Origin: a bacterium
GTDB lineage: Bacteria > Electryoneota > Electryoneia > Electryoneales > Electryoneaceae
NCBI GenBank assembly: GCA_028278125.1
Contig: JANQEY010000303.1
Location: 1 to 37,745, forward strand
Direction of reading: 5' to 3'
DNA length: 37,745 bases
This document shows, one piece after another, positions 1-8,847 of this stretch (positions are counted from its first letter, which is position 1; the number at the start of each line of letters is the position of its first letter). Position numbers and translations under genes: made by a program. Below the pieces are notes generated by a model. That model was not told the origin of the DNA, did not search any database, and worked only from the letters and a program-made list of their open reading frames with translations.

Positions 1-1
1 C

Positions 2-1162
2 GACAAACTGTTGTTAATTCTGAGAATTAATAATGGTTCTATGTTTCTGATAATACTTTTTCCTGTTTTCACATTCCTGGCGGGATTTGAATTATTATTG
101 AGAAGATGGTTCACGCGGTTCCAGGAGTTTAAGACAATCGCAGCATCACGGATGACAATGGCTGCTCCAAGGTTGATTCTAGAGCTGACATGTGGATTCT
201 TGGGATACACCAGTGGCGCTAACTTAATAACTTTCCGAACAGCAGGTTTTTCCGGATCGCCACTATTTCTACTATTGCAACTTACCAGGAAGAAATTTCG
301 TTGGCTAATCTTCTCAGTCACCGGAAATAGTATATCAGAACAGCTAAGACGCTATCGCAATTTTCCACTTTTTGAATCTTGGTCACATTTTTTAATAATC
401 TTGTCGTGGTATTCTCCCGTAATTTTCCTGGCAATATTATTTGATCCTCAAGAAGCAGGACTTTTCGCAAAAGCTTTGTTTTTACTTTACCTGCCAATTC
501 AATTGATTGGAGAATCGGTAGACCAGGCATTCCTCCAGGCTTCAGCTGCCGATAAAGCGGAATCGAAGGATATAAGCGGTTTGACCGAAGGTGTATTAAA
601 AAGAATGATTGGAATCGCGCTGCTACCCTTCGTTTTTGTAGCAGTTACAGGGCAGGATCTGTTCTACCTGGTACTGGGGGGTAACTGGGGAGAAGCCGGT
701 ATTTATGCGGCGTTAATCTGTCCCTGGCTTTTTGTTCATTTTGTCGGATCACCGGTTGTTACATTGTTTGGTACACTTGGCCAGCAAAAGGCAGGTGCCT
801 TATCCAACTTCGTATTGGTTTTTCTGCGCATCGGATCATTGGTTATCGGCAAACTGGTCTTTAACAATCCCTATTGGTCAATAGCCCTGTTCAGCGCGGT
901 AAGTGTTTTAGTGATGGTATTGAGAAGCTTCTACTTACTTAAAATTATCAAAGTACATATAAGGCCTGTTTTACTTCAGTTCGGCAGATGTATAATCCTG
1001 GTGATTCCATTATTAATAGCGGTTTTAATATCCAGCCTGTTTACATCCATTACTAATTCAAGTTTGCTTATAATTGGCATAACAACAATAGTTTCAATAC
1101 CATATATTTATTTTATAATCGGTAAAGACCTGATACTTCTGAAAAAACTACTTAAGAAATGA
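2..1162 (+). CDS. Polysaccharide/oligosaccharide flippase (PST/Wzx-like), 5' end cut
   Basis: This is a polytopic membrane protein of the polysaccharide transporter type, expected to flip lipid-linked sugar repeat units across the inner membrane. The reading frame is open to the left edge, so the N-terminus is missing. About 385 residues are visible, against 420-500 usual for the family. Evidence is the many hydrophobic helices separated by short basic loops, and a mid-protein stretch typical of these flippases (YSPVIFLAILFDPQEAGLFA, then an AxxQAFLQASA-type segment). The C-terminus is basic (LLKKLLKK). The next gene begins 6 bases after the stop, so the two are probably one operon. The TTG at 11 lies inside the frame and I do not regard it as the real start. 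The family call is good; the sugar substrate cannot be told. Confidence 0.72.
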   Translation, partial: DKLLLILRINNGSMFLIILFPVFTFLAGFELLLRRWFTRFQEFKTIAASRMTMAAPRLILELTCGFLGYTSGANLITFRTAGFSGSPLFLLLQLTRKKFRWLIFSVTGNSISEQLRRYRNFPLFESWSHFLIILSWYSPVIFLAILFDPQEAGLFAKALFLLYLPIQLIGESVDQAFLQASAADKAESKDISGLTEGVLKRMIGIALLPFVFVAVTGQDLFYLVLGGNWGEAGIYAALICPWLFVHFVGSPVVTLFGTLGQQKAGALSNFVLVFLRIGSLVIGKLVFNNPYWSIALFSAVSVLVMVLRSFYLLKIIKVHIRPVLLQFGRCIILVIPLLIAVLISSLFTSITNSSLLIIGITTIVSIPYIYFIIGKDLILLKKLLKK

Positions 1163-1168
1163 ACGATT

Positions 1169-3154
1169 ATGCAAAATGAGGTTACAGGTACAGAAATGAA
1201 CTTGAAAGAATCGCGAAGAGGCCGGATCTTTTCAATTTTCCTCGGAACCCTGATCTTTCTATATCCCCTCCAGTTTTTAAACCAGGGGTTGAATTTTACA
1301 GACATGGGATTCGCCCTCACAAACTATAAACTTATATTTTCCAATCCTGTGAGTATTCAATACAGCTTTGGCTACTGGTTGACCAATATAATCGGGGGTA
1401 CATGGTTAAATTTATTTGAATCATGGGGCGTGGTTGGGATCAAGCTGGCGAATGTATTAATCACTTATCTGACTATATTCTTCATCATCAGGCTGTTGGA
1501 AAAAAGAGTACCAATCAACATTCTGCTTTTATCGATTCTTATATCCCAGATGTTCATACAAAACTTTCACGTTGAAACATGGCTGTCCTATAACACAATC
1601 ACTACCGTGATGTATGTTGCAGCCCTGTATTTTATCCATTTGGGATTTAGAAAATCATATAAATACTTGATTGTTGCCGGGTTATTTATCGGACTAAACG
1701 TCTTCGTAAGATTTCCAAACCTGGTGGGATTATTATTGATTCTCGCCCTGTTCAGCGACTTTGAAGATCAGCATAAAAAGGGATGGGAATTTATAAAGAG
1801 ATCGTCTTTTCTTATTGCCGGGTTTACTCTCGCTGTATTTCTTGCGCTTAGTGCGATGAAAATCCTGGATCATTTAGAACTGTATATAAATACTGTTTCG
1901 CAGATATTCAGCGTTCTGGATCGGGATGCGTCATTATATTCGTCATCCAACCTGATTGATTTATATGTTATTACAAATATTAAGTATCTGCTTAAAGGCA
2001 TCGCACTTCTTACAGGGCTATATGTTCTGCTAAAATCAATCTCTGGATTCCAGACTGAGCAGACATTCATCTCCAGGATTGGGAAACTGTTTGCAGCTAG
2101 CATGATTGGCAGTCTGTTGGTCGCACACTTTCTGTTCGATAATTTCATTTTCGCAAAAATATTCCTCTTTAGATTCGCTGGTTTGTTTGCATTAAACACT
2201 GTTACAATCATAGTTATTACTCAAACAGGTGAAAAAGCTTTTAAAAAACTGGCATTTTTTGCTGGTTTTACAGGTGCGGTAGCTTTTGGATTATTAGTAG
2301 ATCACATGCATCTTGGCAGAATGATTCTCTCCGCTTTGTATGCAGGCCTGTCCATAGTCTGTATCATTTCGATTTTGAACAAATGGCGAAGTTTTTACCT
2401 CTTCGCCGGTGCATTATTAATCCTTGTATGTACCCCCATCGGTTCAAATCTTGGATATATCGTATCTATTCATGGAATGGTTACAGCATTTACCCTGATG
2501 CTGTTATTTTTATTCTTATCCAGGAACGATCAACCATTCAGATTCCTCGTTTTATTCTCAATTCAGATACCTGGTTTGACTATTAATAATCAAAATATTA
2601 TGACTTTAGGTTCTGATATTAAAAGAGTTGTGAGGAAATATCATTTTATAACAATTTTACAAATTGTGGTAGCTGGCGGGATTTTAGTCTCTAGTGTAAA
2701 ACATGATTCAACCCACCTGTTCAGGGAAAAGAACCGTACGCTATTAGTACACACTGTAAACCATCCAAAATTATGTGGAGTTTTAACATCAGAATTTCGT
2801 GCTAAGCAACTGGAAGAGTTATTAAACGAGTTGAATCAAATTACAATTAAAGGAGAAATTGTCCTGGGATATAAAGGCATTCCAATAATCCACTACCTGA
2901 CGGATACTGTGCCTTATCTGAACAATTCCTGGCCACAATTATACAGCCCGAGTGGAGTGGAGGAGGCCCTGGCGAACGCACGAAGATCAAATGACAATCT
3001 ACCTCTGATTATTCGGAGCAAAGGGAATGAACTGCCACGCTGGGCGCTGGAAAATAAAACTTTTCCCGTGCTCGATAAATTCACCAGTTCAGAAGGATAT
3101 ACAGTTCAATGGTCAAACGATTACTTCGAAATCCTTGTTCCACCTGGCAAATAA
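1169..3154 (+). CDS. Large multi-spanning membrane protein, GT-C glycosyltransferase-like
   Basis: The product is 661 residues with about a dozen predicted transmembrane helices up to roughly residue 510, then a soluble C-terminal part of about 150 residues. An Asp in the first extracytoplasmic loop (NFTDMGF, about D45) sits where GT-C enzymes keep their catalytic acid. Such enzymes move sugars from polyprenyl-phosphate donors on the outer face of the inner membrane. I infer the family from topology and this Asp; no full signature is visible. It starts 6 bases after the flippase gene and is probably cotranscribed, which suits a role in surface glycan assembly. ATG 1169 has a weak ribosome site; ATG 1196 (MNLKES) is a reasonable alternative. 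It could also be a membrane protein of unknown function with a similar topology. Confidence 0.6.
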   Translation: MQNEVTGTEMNLKESRRGRIFSIFLGTLIFLYPLQFLNQGLNFTDMGFALTNYKLIFSNPVSIQYSFGYWLTNIIGGTWLNLFESWGVVGIKLANVLITYLTIFFIIRLLEKRVPINILLLSILISQMFIQNFHVETWLSYNTITTVMYVAALYFIHLGFRKSYKYLIVAGLFIGLNVFVRFPNLVGLLLILALFSDFEDQHKKGWEFIKRSSFLIAGFTLAVFLALSAMKILDHLELYINTVSQIFSVLDRDASLYSSSNLIDLYVITNIKYLLKGIALLTGLYVLLKSISGFQTEQTFISRIGKLFAASMIGSLLVAHFLFDNFIFAKIFLFRFAGLFALNTVTIIVITQTGEKAFKKLAFFAGFTGAVAFGLLVDHMHLGRMILSALYAGLSIVCIISILNKWRSFYLFAGALLILVCTPIGSNLGYIVSIHGMVTAFTLMLLFLFLSRNDQPFRFLVLFSIQIPGLTINNQNIMTLGSDIKRVVRKYHFITILQIVVAGGILVSSVKHDSTHLFREKNRTLLVHTVNHPKLCGVLTSEFRAKQLEELLNELNQITIKGEIVLGYKGIPIIHYLTDTVPYLNNSWPQLYSPSGVEEALANARRSNDNLPLIIRSKGNELPRWALENKTFPVLDKFTSSEGYTVQWSNDYFEILVPPGK

Positions 3155-3223
3155 AATAGAAGGCAATAGTACTGAATATTTAAAGTAGCAAAACTATAAT
3201 CTCACCAAGTAAATCCAGAAACT

Positions 3224-4366
3224 CTATCCGGTAATTTCAAACATCAGCTCCAACGATTGACCTGCAAATTTGGAAGTTTCCGGATCAACTCGAACTTCAT
3301 GATTATATTCACCTGATTGTAGTGCCTTGAGACTATCCAGGATAACTTCAGGAGTGATCCTGAACATTGGTGTGCAAAGACATGCGAAGGGCGCAAGGCT
3401 GTATACCTCTTTCCCTTCTTTTTTCATCTCACGAGCTAACCTCTGCACCATGTGATACTCTGTCCCGATTGCCCAACTCGTACCCGCGGGAGCAGATCTT
3501 ACCGTTTGAAGGATACCTGAAGTAGATCCAAATGAATCAGCCTTATCAAACACTTCAGCCTTTACTTCCGGATGAACTATAACATTAATATTTTCAACGT
3601 TCTTTCTTAAATCATCAATATGGTGGGATTGAAAATGTTCATGGACACTACAGAATCCTTTCCAAAGATAGATTCGAGCTTTTTCAACCGCTTCCTTTGA
3701 ATTTCCGCCAAAAGGTAAGGTAGGATCCCAGATGATCATCTGATCTTCAGGTATCCCCATCGAAACGGCTGAGTTACGACCGAGGTTTATATCAGGATAG
3801 AAGAATACCTTTTCACCCTTATTTAACGCCCATTCAAGTATCTTTGGTGTATTTGATGACGTACACACCGGACCGCCATGTTTCCCGGCAAATGCTTTAA
3901 TAGCAGCGGTTGCGTTGATATAGCAGACTGGTACCACAGTATCAATATTAACTATCTCCGACAATTCACTCCATGTACGTTCAACATCATCGAGTGGGGC
4001 ATAATCACCCATCGTACATCCTGCCCGGAGATCCGGTAGTATAACGGTTACATCATCGGAAGTAAGCATGTCGGCGGTCTCTGCCATAATATGAATTCCG
4101 AGGAAAAGAACATATTTAGCGTTATCAATTTTGGCAGCAAACTGGCTTAAGGCAAGAGAATCTTCTATCTGGTCAGCAAACTGGATGACCTCGTCTCGCT
4201 GATAATGGTGTCCCAGGACGACAAGTTCATCCCCAAATTGGCGACGTAATTTCCATATTTCATCAATGATCGATTCGTCAACAACAGGATCACCAAAACG
4301 GGAAATATTTTCGATTTGGGATTCAGTATTCCACCTGATCTGGGAAGGATTCTTATAGGTATCCAT
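3224..4366 (-). CDS. nadA: Quinolinate synthase NadA
   Basis: NadA condenses iminoaspartate with dihydroxyacetone phosphate to quinolinate, the second step of de novo NAD synthesis, using a 4Fe-4S cluster in the cytoplasm. The protein has 380 residues, similar to the longer NadA forms. Visible hallmarks are GHHYQRDEVIQFAD near the N-terminus, RAGCTMGD (C117), GPVCTSSNT (C168), FPDINLGRN-like and HPEVKAEV segments, SAPAGTSWAIGTE, and FACLCTP (C329/C331). Cysteines suited to the cluster are therefore present. I chose ATG 4366 because AAAGGA lies 7 bases upstream; a longer frame begins with TTG at 4405 and has no such site. nadB and nadC are not in the window. It lies 130 bases downstream of a surface protein gene on the same strand, with no obvious functional link. 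Confidence 0.95.
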   Translation of the reverse strand: MDTYKNPSQIRWNTESQIENISRFGDPVVDESIIDEIWKLRRQFGDELVVLGHHYQRDEVIQFADQIEDSLALSQFAAKIDNAKYVLFLGIHIMAETADMLTSDDVTVILPDLRAGCTMGDYAPLDDVERTWSELSEIVNIDTVVPVCYINATAAIKAFAGKHGGPVCTSSNTPKILEWALNKGEKVFFYPDINLGRNSAVSMGIPEDQMIIWDPTLPFGGNSKEAVEKARIYLWKGFCSVHEHFQSHHIDDLRKNVENINVIVHPEVKAEVFDKADSFGSTSGILQTVRSAPAGTSWAIGTEYHMVQRLAREMKKEGKEVYSLAPFACLCTPMFRITPEVILDSLKALQSGEYNHEVRVDPETSKFAGQSLELMFEITG

Positions 4367-4496
4367 GAACGTTTCCTTTTTCAAAGTAAGTAAATCTATG
4401 TTCAATCAAACATAAGAATTTCTAACATGTATTTCCATGATTTCTAACCGGTAGCTTGAAATGATATGAAGGTTCAAACTGATAAAATTTACTATT

Positions 4497-7400
4497 CTAT
4501 TTCAAGACGATTAATTTTCGAGTCAGGTTAACCTCGTTCGATTTAAGATTAACGAAGTAAGTTCCTGATGCTATTGTGTTGCCAAAATTGTCGCTTCCAT
4601 ACCAGTTGATAGAATATTCCCCGGCCTCGAAGTAATCGTTCGCCAGTGATACAACTTCACGTCCCAGGATATCGAATACAGTTAACTTTATATTGCCCGC
4701 CCTGGGAATGCTGATATTTATAGTTGTTGATGGATTAAAAGGATTTGGATAGGGAGAATTCAATTCCCAGTCAGAAGGTTGTAAAAGCCTATTATCGCTA
4801 ACGTTATTGATTTCAACAGTACCGTCATTTATACGCATGGCATACAAATCTTTTCTTGGCGCCCAGATTAACGAACCACGATCATCACTCCAACATATTA
4901 TGACGCCACCTGTACCATCTGGTGCGGTGGCAGAACTATAATAGCTCGTGTTCCCGGTAGCAAGCAGAATTCCACCCTCGTCATACTCTGGGAGTGGATA
5001 ATTCCCTTCTTCCGTTATATGAATATATCCCAAACTATGGACAACCCAGTTTTCGTTATTCTCCCAGAACAGGTACACTCCACCATCACCATCTGGTTGC
5101 AGAACAGGATTTACATTCATGGGGAGAGGGCACTGCACCTGAACACCTTCCGCAGGTTCCAACAATGGTTGGATGTCACTATCGTAAAGCATGTAATAAA
5201 TTTCAGGTCCATATTCCCACGCCATCCAGAAATTCCCATCCTTCCCTTCGGCAATCTTGAAATTTCCATTGTGAGTAATTGGCAGCATGTAACCTTCATC
5301 ATCAAAGCCAAAGGTTCCATCGTAGTCGATTCGCTGAACTCGTAGGGAATTCGAGTTATAAATGTAATTATTCCAGAAGGTGAGAATATGATCATCCCTG
5401 ACTAATAGTTCGGTGGAATAAACATAGTTACTTGAGTCATCAAGAACTAATGGTTCATCCCACAAAGTGTTACCGTTTGAATCTACCCGGATCATCTGAA
5501 TCGGACGGCAATCGTTATAATCCATATGGTATTTTATAATAACCACAATCGAATTGTCAGAGAGTAGTGCGGTTTCTCTTAACGTGACATCATAGGTACC
5601 AACTTCCAATCCAAGTTCTTCACCTATTTGCCACTGTACTGTTCCATCAGTATCCAAACAGGCAATTTCAACAGTTCTGCACCAATCTGTCAGAGTGGAA
5701 TAATAATCATATATCAGTAACGTACTACCATCTTCAATTCCTATTATCCTGCAGTTTTCTACATCACTACTATACAAGTCATGAAAGAGCGGATTTATTT
5801 TGATTCCCCAATCTCCCCACATTTTTGTCCCATCGGCATCTATTTTCTGGATAGCGGGGATATGGCCGTAATGCATCTGGTTCCCATAACACCAGGAGAT
5901 TAGTGATTGACCCTCACTATTAATTATCATATCAAGGTCATAGTGTGAGACGGAGATTGTATCCGGTTCTTCAGATAATTCAATGTTGATAACCGGTATG
6001 CCATTATCTTCGAAAAGTGTTAAGCCGGTTTCGATGTCAAATTGCTGTATATATGGCAAAGAATTTAAGCGATTATCCAGCCAAGATATATAAGTAGTTG
6101 TCCCGTATGATTTTAGTTTTTTATGCCTAACGCTGTTATCGATGCTTTCACGCAATAAAATACTCCCATCAGGATATGAGTGTGATCCATCTTCAATGTT
6201 TATCTCGTTATAGTATAATCCGCCTTCTCCTGGAACATTGTCTCGATAGATGAATACAATTTCATTTCCAGAAACTAAGCCCGCATAAGAGTGGAAGTCG
6301 GAATTATACGAATGTGGATCTATAATACAGTCTTCTTCCCAGTATCGCGCCCCGTCAGGTGAAAGTCTTTGAACCTTAAAATACCCGGAATAAACTACTG
6401 CACCACCGGAATTATCGCTAAAAGCAAATAGACGATAATGATCACCAGGATCATAAAAGATGGGGTTACCATTCAGTTCATTTCCCTCTTCACCCCAGTT
6501 TAGTATCGCCGAATCGGGTTCACTGCCAATCTTTTGGGCAAAACAACTATTATCATGACTAAGCCAGACAAGGATACACTCTAAGGTATCGCTTTCAACA
6601 AGTTCTGGACGTGATCGCCAGACATCGGTATACGTTGCGAGTGTATCACCGTCTGGGCCCCATTGAAGGACACCATTGGCATTTATATGCTGTCCATATA
6701 TCAAATCAGAATTACGATCATCCCAGCAAACAAAGGCACCTCCAGCTAGATCGCCGACAATTCTCGGTTCTCGTTGATATTCCTGAGAATATGCTGCAAT
6801 AATCCCGTTGTCTCCCAGCAGACCTACACCATCTGAATTGAATTTATTAACCCTGACACGGTATAAATCCTGCTGGTGTTGAGCCCATGTAACAAGCAGG
6901 TTATTATCAGAATCAATCTTTATATCGTAATAGTCTTCTGCAGCAGGACCGGTTATACTTATCCCTTCATCTCCCCACAGACGGTTGCCCGTCAGATCCA
7001 TTTTCTGGGCGTAAACATCCTGGTTCCAATAAAACATTGACCATGTGATGATAAATTCATCCCCATCGACGGGGTAGAGCTGAAAAGCTCGTTGTCGGGA
7101 ATTTCCGTCAATAACTTTTATCCCGGTTAGATTCCATAGGATTTCCTGGTCCTGTGAAACGCGTTGAAGATATAGTTCGCTGGTACCTTCGTTGTTATTA
7201 TCGTTGCGCATATCAAGCCAGCCAACAATCCATTCTCCATTTCCCATATAAATGATTTCAGGAGTTTTTTCTACCCATGGACCACCGGCGATTATTACTC
7301 CGTCTTCATCCCAGAGTTCATTCCCATCAGGATCATATAATTGGATATAAATATCATAGGTACCTCGCCTGGCATCGGACCAGGTGATACACCTGTTCCC

Positions 7401-7565
7401 ATTTTCATCGAGCGCCACTCCACCATCCACCCATAACAGGTGATGACCCTGGCGTACTTTTACGCCATCATCAGGTTCCCAGAGGTTGAATTGAGAATAG
7501 GAGGGTGATGCTGTGATACAATAGAGGAATGCGTAAAGGAGAAGCGTGCAAGTAAACGTTTTCAT
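4497..7565 (-). CDS. Secreted repeat protein with T9SS C-terminal sorting domain
   Basis: This is a 1022-residue exported protein. It has an N-terminal signal peptide (MKTFTCTLLLYAFLYCITAS, cleavage near residue 25). About 900 residues follow with a recurring pattern: D-x-D/N-G-x-x-x-W-x-x-x-G followed 20-30 residues later by a strand ending in W-x-D or W. This looks like beta-propeller blades of about 50 residues (for example LYDPDGNELWDEDGV, then GEWIVGWLDMRND). The last ~85 residues are a T9SS sorting domain: YPNPFNPSTT, VFDILGREV, EAGEYSINW, ASGTYFVNL and terminal LIVLK. Such domains direct outer-membrane translocation and surface attachment. The start has AAAGGAG 6 bases before ATG. I recognise no enzymatic motif; a structural, adhesive or binding role is possible. 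Confidence 0.85.
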   Translation of the reverse strand: MKTFTCTLLLYAFLYCITASPSYSQFNLWEPDDGVKVRQGHHLLWVDGGVALDENGNRCITWSDARRGTYDIYIQLYDPDGNELWDEDGVIIAGGPWVEKTPEIIYMGNGEWIVGWLDMRNDNNNEGTSELYLQRVSQDQEILWNLTGIKVIDGNSRQRAFQLYPVDGDEFIITWSMFYWNQDVYAQKMDLTGNRLWGDEGISITGPAAEDYYDIKIDSDNNLLVTWAQHQQDLYRVRVNKFNSDGVGLLGDNGIIAAYSQEYQREPRIVGDLAGGAFVCWDDRNSDLIYGQHINANGVLQWGPDGDTLATYTDVWRSRPELVESDTLECILVWLSHDNSCFAQKIGSEPDSAILNWGEEGNELNGNPIFYDPGDHYRLFAFSDNSGGAVVYSGYFKVQRLSPDGARYWEEDCIIDPHSYNSDFHSYAGLVSGNEIVFIYRDNVPGEGGLYYNEINIEDGSHSYPDGSILLRESIDNSVRHKKLKSYGTTTYISWLDNRLNSLPYIQQFDIETGLTLFEDNGIPVINIELSEEPDTISVSHYDLDMIINSEGQSLISWCYGNQMHYGHIPAIQKIDADGTKMWGDWGIKINPLFHDLYSSDVENCRIIGIEDGSTLLIYDYYSTLTDWCRTVEIACLDTDGTVQWQIGEELGLEVGTYDVTLRETALLSDNSIVVIIKYHMDYNDCRPIQMIRVDSNGNTLWDEPLVLDDSSNYVYSTELLVRDDHILTFWNNYIYNSNSLRVQRIDYDGTFGFDDEGYMLPITHNGNFKIAEGKDGNFWMAWEYGPEIYYMLYDSDIQPLLEPAEGVQVQCPLPMNVNPVLQPDGDGGVYLFWENNENWVVHSLGYIHITEEGNYPLPEYDEGGILLATGNTSYYSSATAPDGTGGVIICWSDDRGSLIWAPRKDLYAMRINDGTVEINNVSDNRLLQPSDWELNSPYPNPFNPSTTINISIPRAGNIKLTVFDILGREVVSLANDYFEAGEYSINWYGSDNFGNTIASGTYFVNLKSNEVNLTRKLIVLK

Positions 7566-8088
7566 CTCAAACTCCTTTGCTTACATATGGATAGATACTG
7601 GCATTTAAGAAATGATGATTATTAAGCAATACCTCAATAATTTTATCCTAATCTGTAATTTTATAATTAAATCGAAAATGTTAGAAAAATCAACATAAAA
7701 GCGAAAAAACCTAAGAATTATCGTTTGAGAAGGACAAAATTTTGCCATGCACAGCATAGAAATGCTAATTGAAGTACCAATTGCTTCTATTTATGAAATA
7801 AGCTTGACAACGGGCATTCATGTGGCTTTCTTATAAGTAGAAGGATAAAGCATTTTACTGATTCTGTGACTTTGTACCGGCAGGATTTTTGAACTTCTGC
7901 ACGATCCAGGTTACTGATTACTCTTCTAATGATCATTTCGACTACTCAACTCTTTCCTGCCGTCTGAAGCAAGGCAAGTCTTCGTAATAATAATAATTTC
8001 AATCACAACCTGAATAATAATCTTACTAGTAGTTTAATTACAGTTTATTCCCGGGTTTTTTGAAATAATATGAGGAAAGGGGTTTATC
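7566..8088. other. Gene-free divergent region of 523 bases
   Basis: This lies between the start of the 1022-residue surface protein (leftward) and the GNAT gene (rightward). It is AT-rich with many stops in all frames. A TTGACA at 7804-7809 is followed by TTATAA at 7831-7836, but the spacing of 21 is too long for a convincing promoter and it sits 250 bases from the GNAT start. A weak 5-bp hairpin lies at 7753-7766. I see no gene, RNA or repeat I can support; it presumably holds the promoters of both flanking genes. Confidence 0.5.
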
Positions 8089-8700
8089 ATGCTGGAACTT
8101 AATGAGATCTATCCGAAATGGATAGCCTGCAAGGATCATTTCCAGGTTGAAATCAGGCCACTCCGCCTGGATCAGATCCACAAACAGGTAACCATGCTGA
8201 GGTCACTTGACGACAGGGACCTGGCTAAACTTCCTTGTGATGTCCGTGACGTAGGTTATGCCGAAACTATCAGGCAGCAGATTATGGATGAGTCTGTTTT
8301 CAGGCTTGTCGCATGGCATGGAATTGATGAAATAGTAGGAGCTTTGGCCTTATACCGTGGAACCTCCAGGTGGGTGCAGCATACCGGGAAAGTGGTAGTT
8401 GTAACTCACCCGGTATATCGACGGTATGGAGTGGCTACGGTATTATTCGACGAGATGCTTCAACTTGCTGAGGCGCTGGAAATAAAAAAACTGTATACGG
8501 AATTAAGTGATTTCCACAGGGAGGGAAAGACGCTTGCAAAATCTATAGGACTAAAAAAGGAAGCAACTTTAAATGATCATGTTATCGATAAAGAGGGTAA
8601 TTTCCACAAGCTGCATATATATTCAGTAAAGATCGAAGAAGCCAAAAGAGCCAGTGAAGAAAGACTTGAAAAATATGTCAGGTTGGAACACAGGGTTTGA
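8089..8700 (+). CDS. GNAT-family N-acetyltransferase
   Basis: The product has 203 residues and belongs to the GNAT superfamily, which transfers acetyl from acetyl-CoA to an amine. The acetyl-CoA binding core is visible around residues 100-125: a VVVVTHPVYRRYGVATVLF stretch with the R/Q-x-x-G-x-A loop (RRYGVA), followed by the helix DEMLQLAEALEIKKLY. A later ELSDFHREGKTLAKSIGLKKE segment matches the region near motif B, with the G-F/L-K-x-E ending. There is no signal peptide, so it is cytoplasmic. The start is clear: AGGAAAGGGG lies just before ATG 8089. It appears monocistronic, between two divergently regulated surface-protein genes. The substrate cannot be predicted. The extra ~80 N-terminal residues carry no motif I recognise. 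Confidence 0.8.
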   Translation: MLELNEIYPKWIACKDHFQVEIRPLRLDQIHKQVTMLRSLDDRDLAKLPCDVRDVGYAETIRQQIMDESVFRLVAWHGIDEIVGALALYRGTSRWVQHTGKVVVVTHPVYRRYGVATVLFDEMLQLAEALEIKKLYTELSDFHREGKTLAKSIGLKKEATLNDHVIDKEGNFHKLHIYSVKIEEAKRASEERLEKYVRLEHRV

Positions 8701-8744
8701 TCACTAAATATGAGAGGAGATAATTATATAATCTGTAGTTACCC

Positions 8745-8773
8745 TTGACATTCGAACAATAAAAAGCTTAAAT
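8745..8773 (+). promoter_or_regulatory. Predicted sigma70-like promoter for the C25 peptidase gene
   Basis: A perfect TTGACA (8745-8750) is separated by 17 bases from TTAAAT (8768-8773, 4 of 6 matches to TATAAT). The predicted transcript would start near 8780, giving a leader of about 68 bases before ATG 8848 and its GGAGG. It is the only good hexamer pair in the 147-base gap. Confidence 0.45.
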
Positions 8774-8847
8774 AATATATTCTTTAGTTTAATATACTCC
8801 GGTTATCGCCGTAGGTGAGACGGTTTACTCGTGATGTGGAGGGAAAC

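Noticed and set aside
7804..7836. TTGACA with TTATAA as a promoter for the GNAT gene
   Set aside because: Spacing of 21 bases is too long and the pair is 250 bases from the start.
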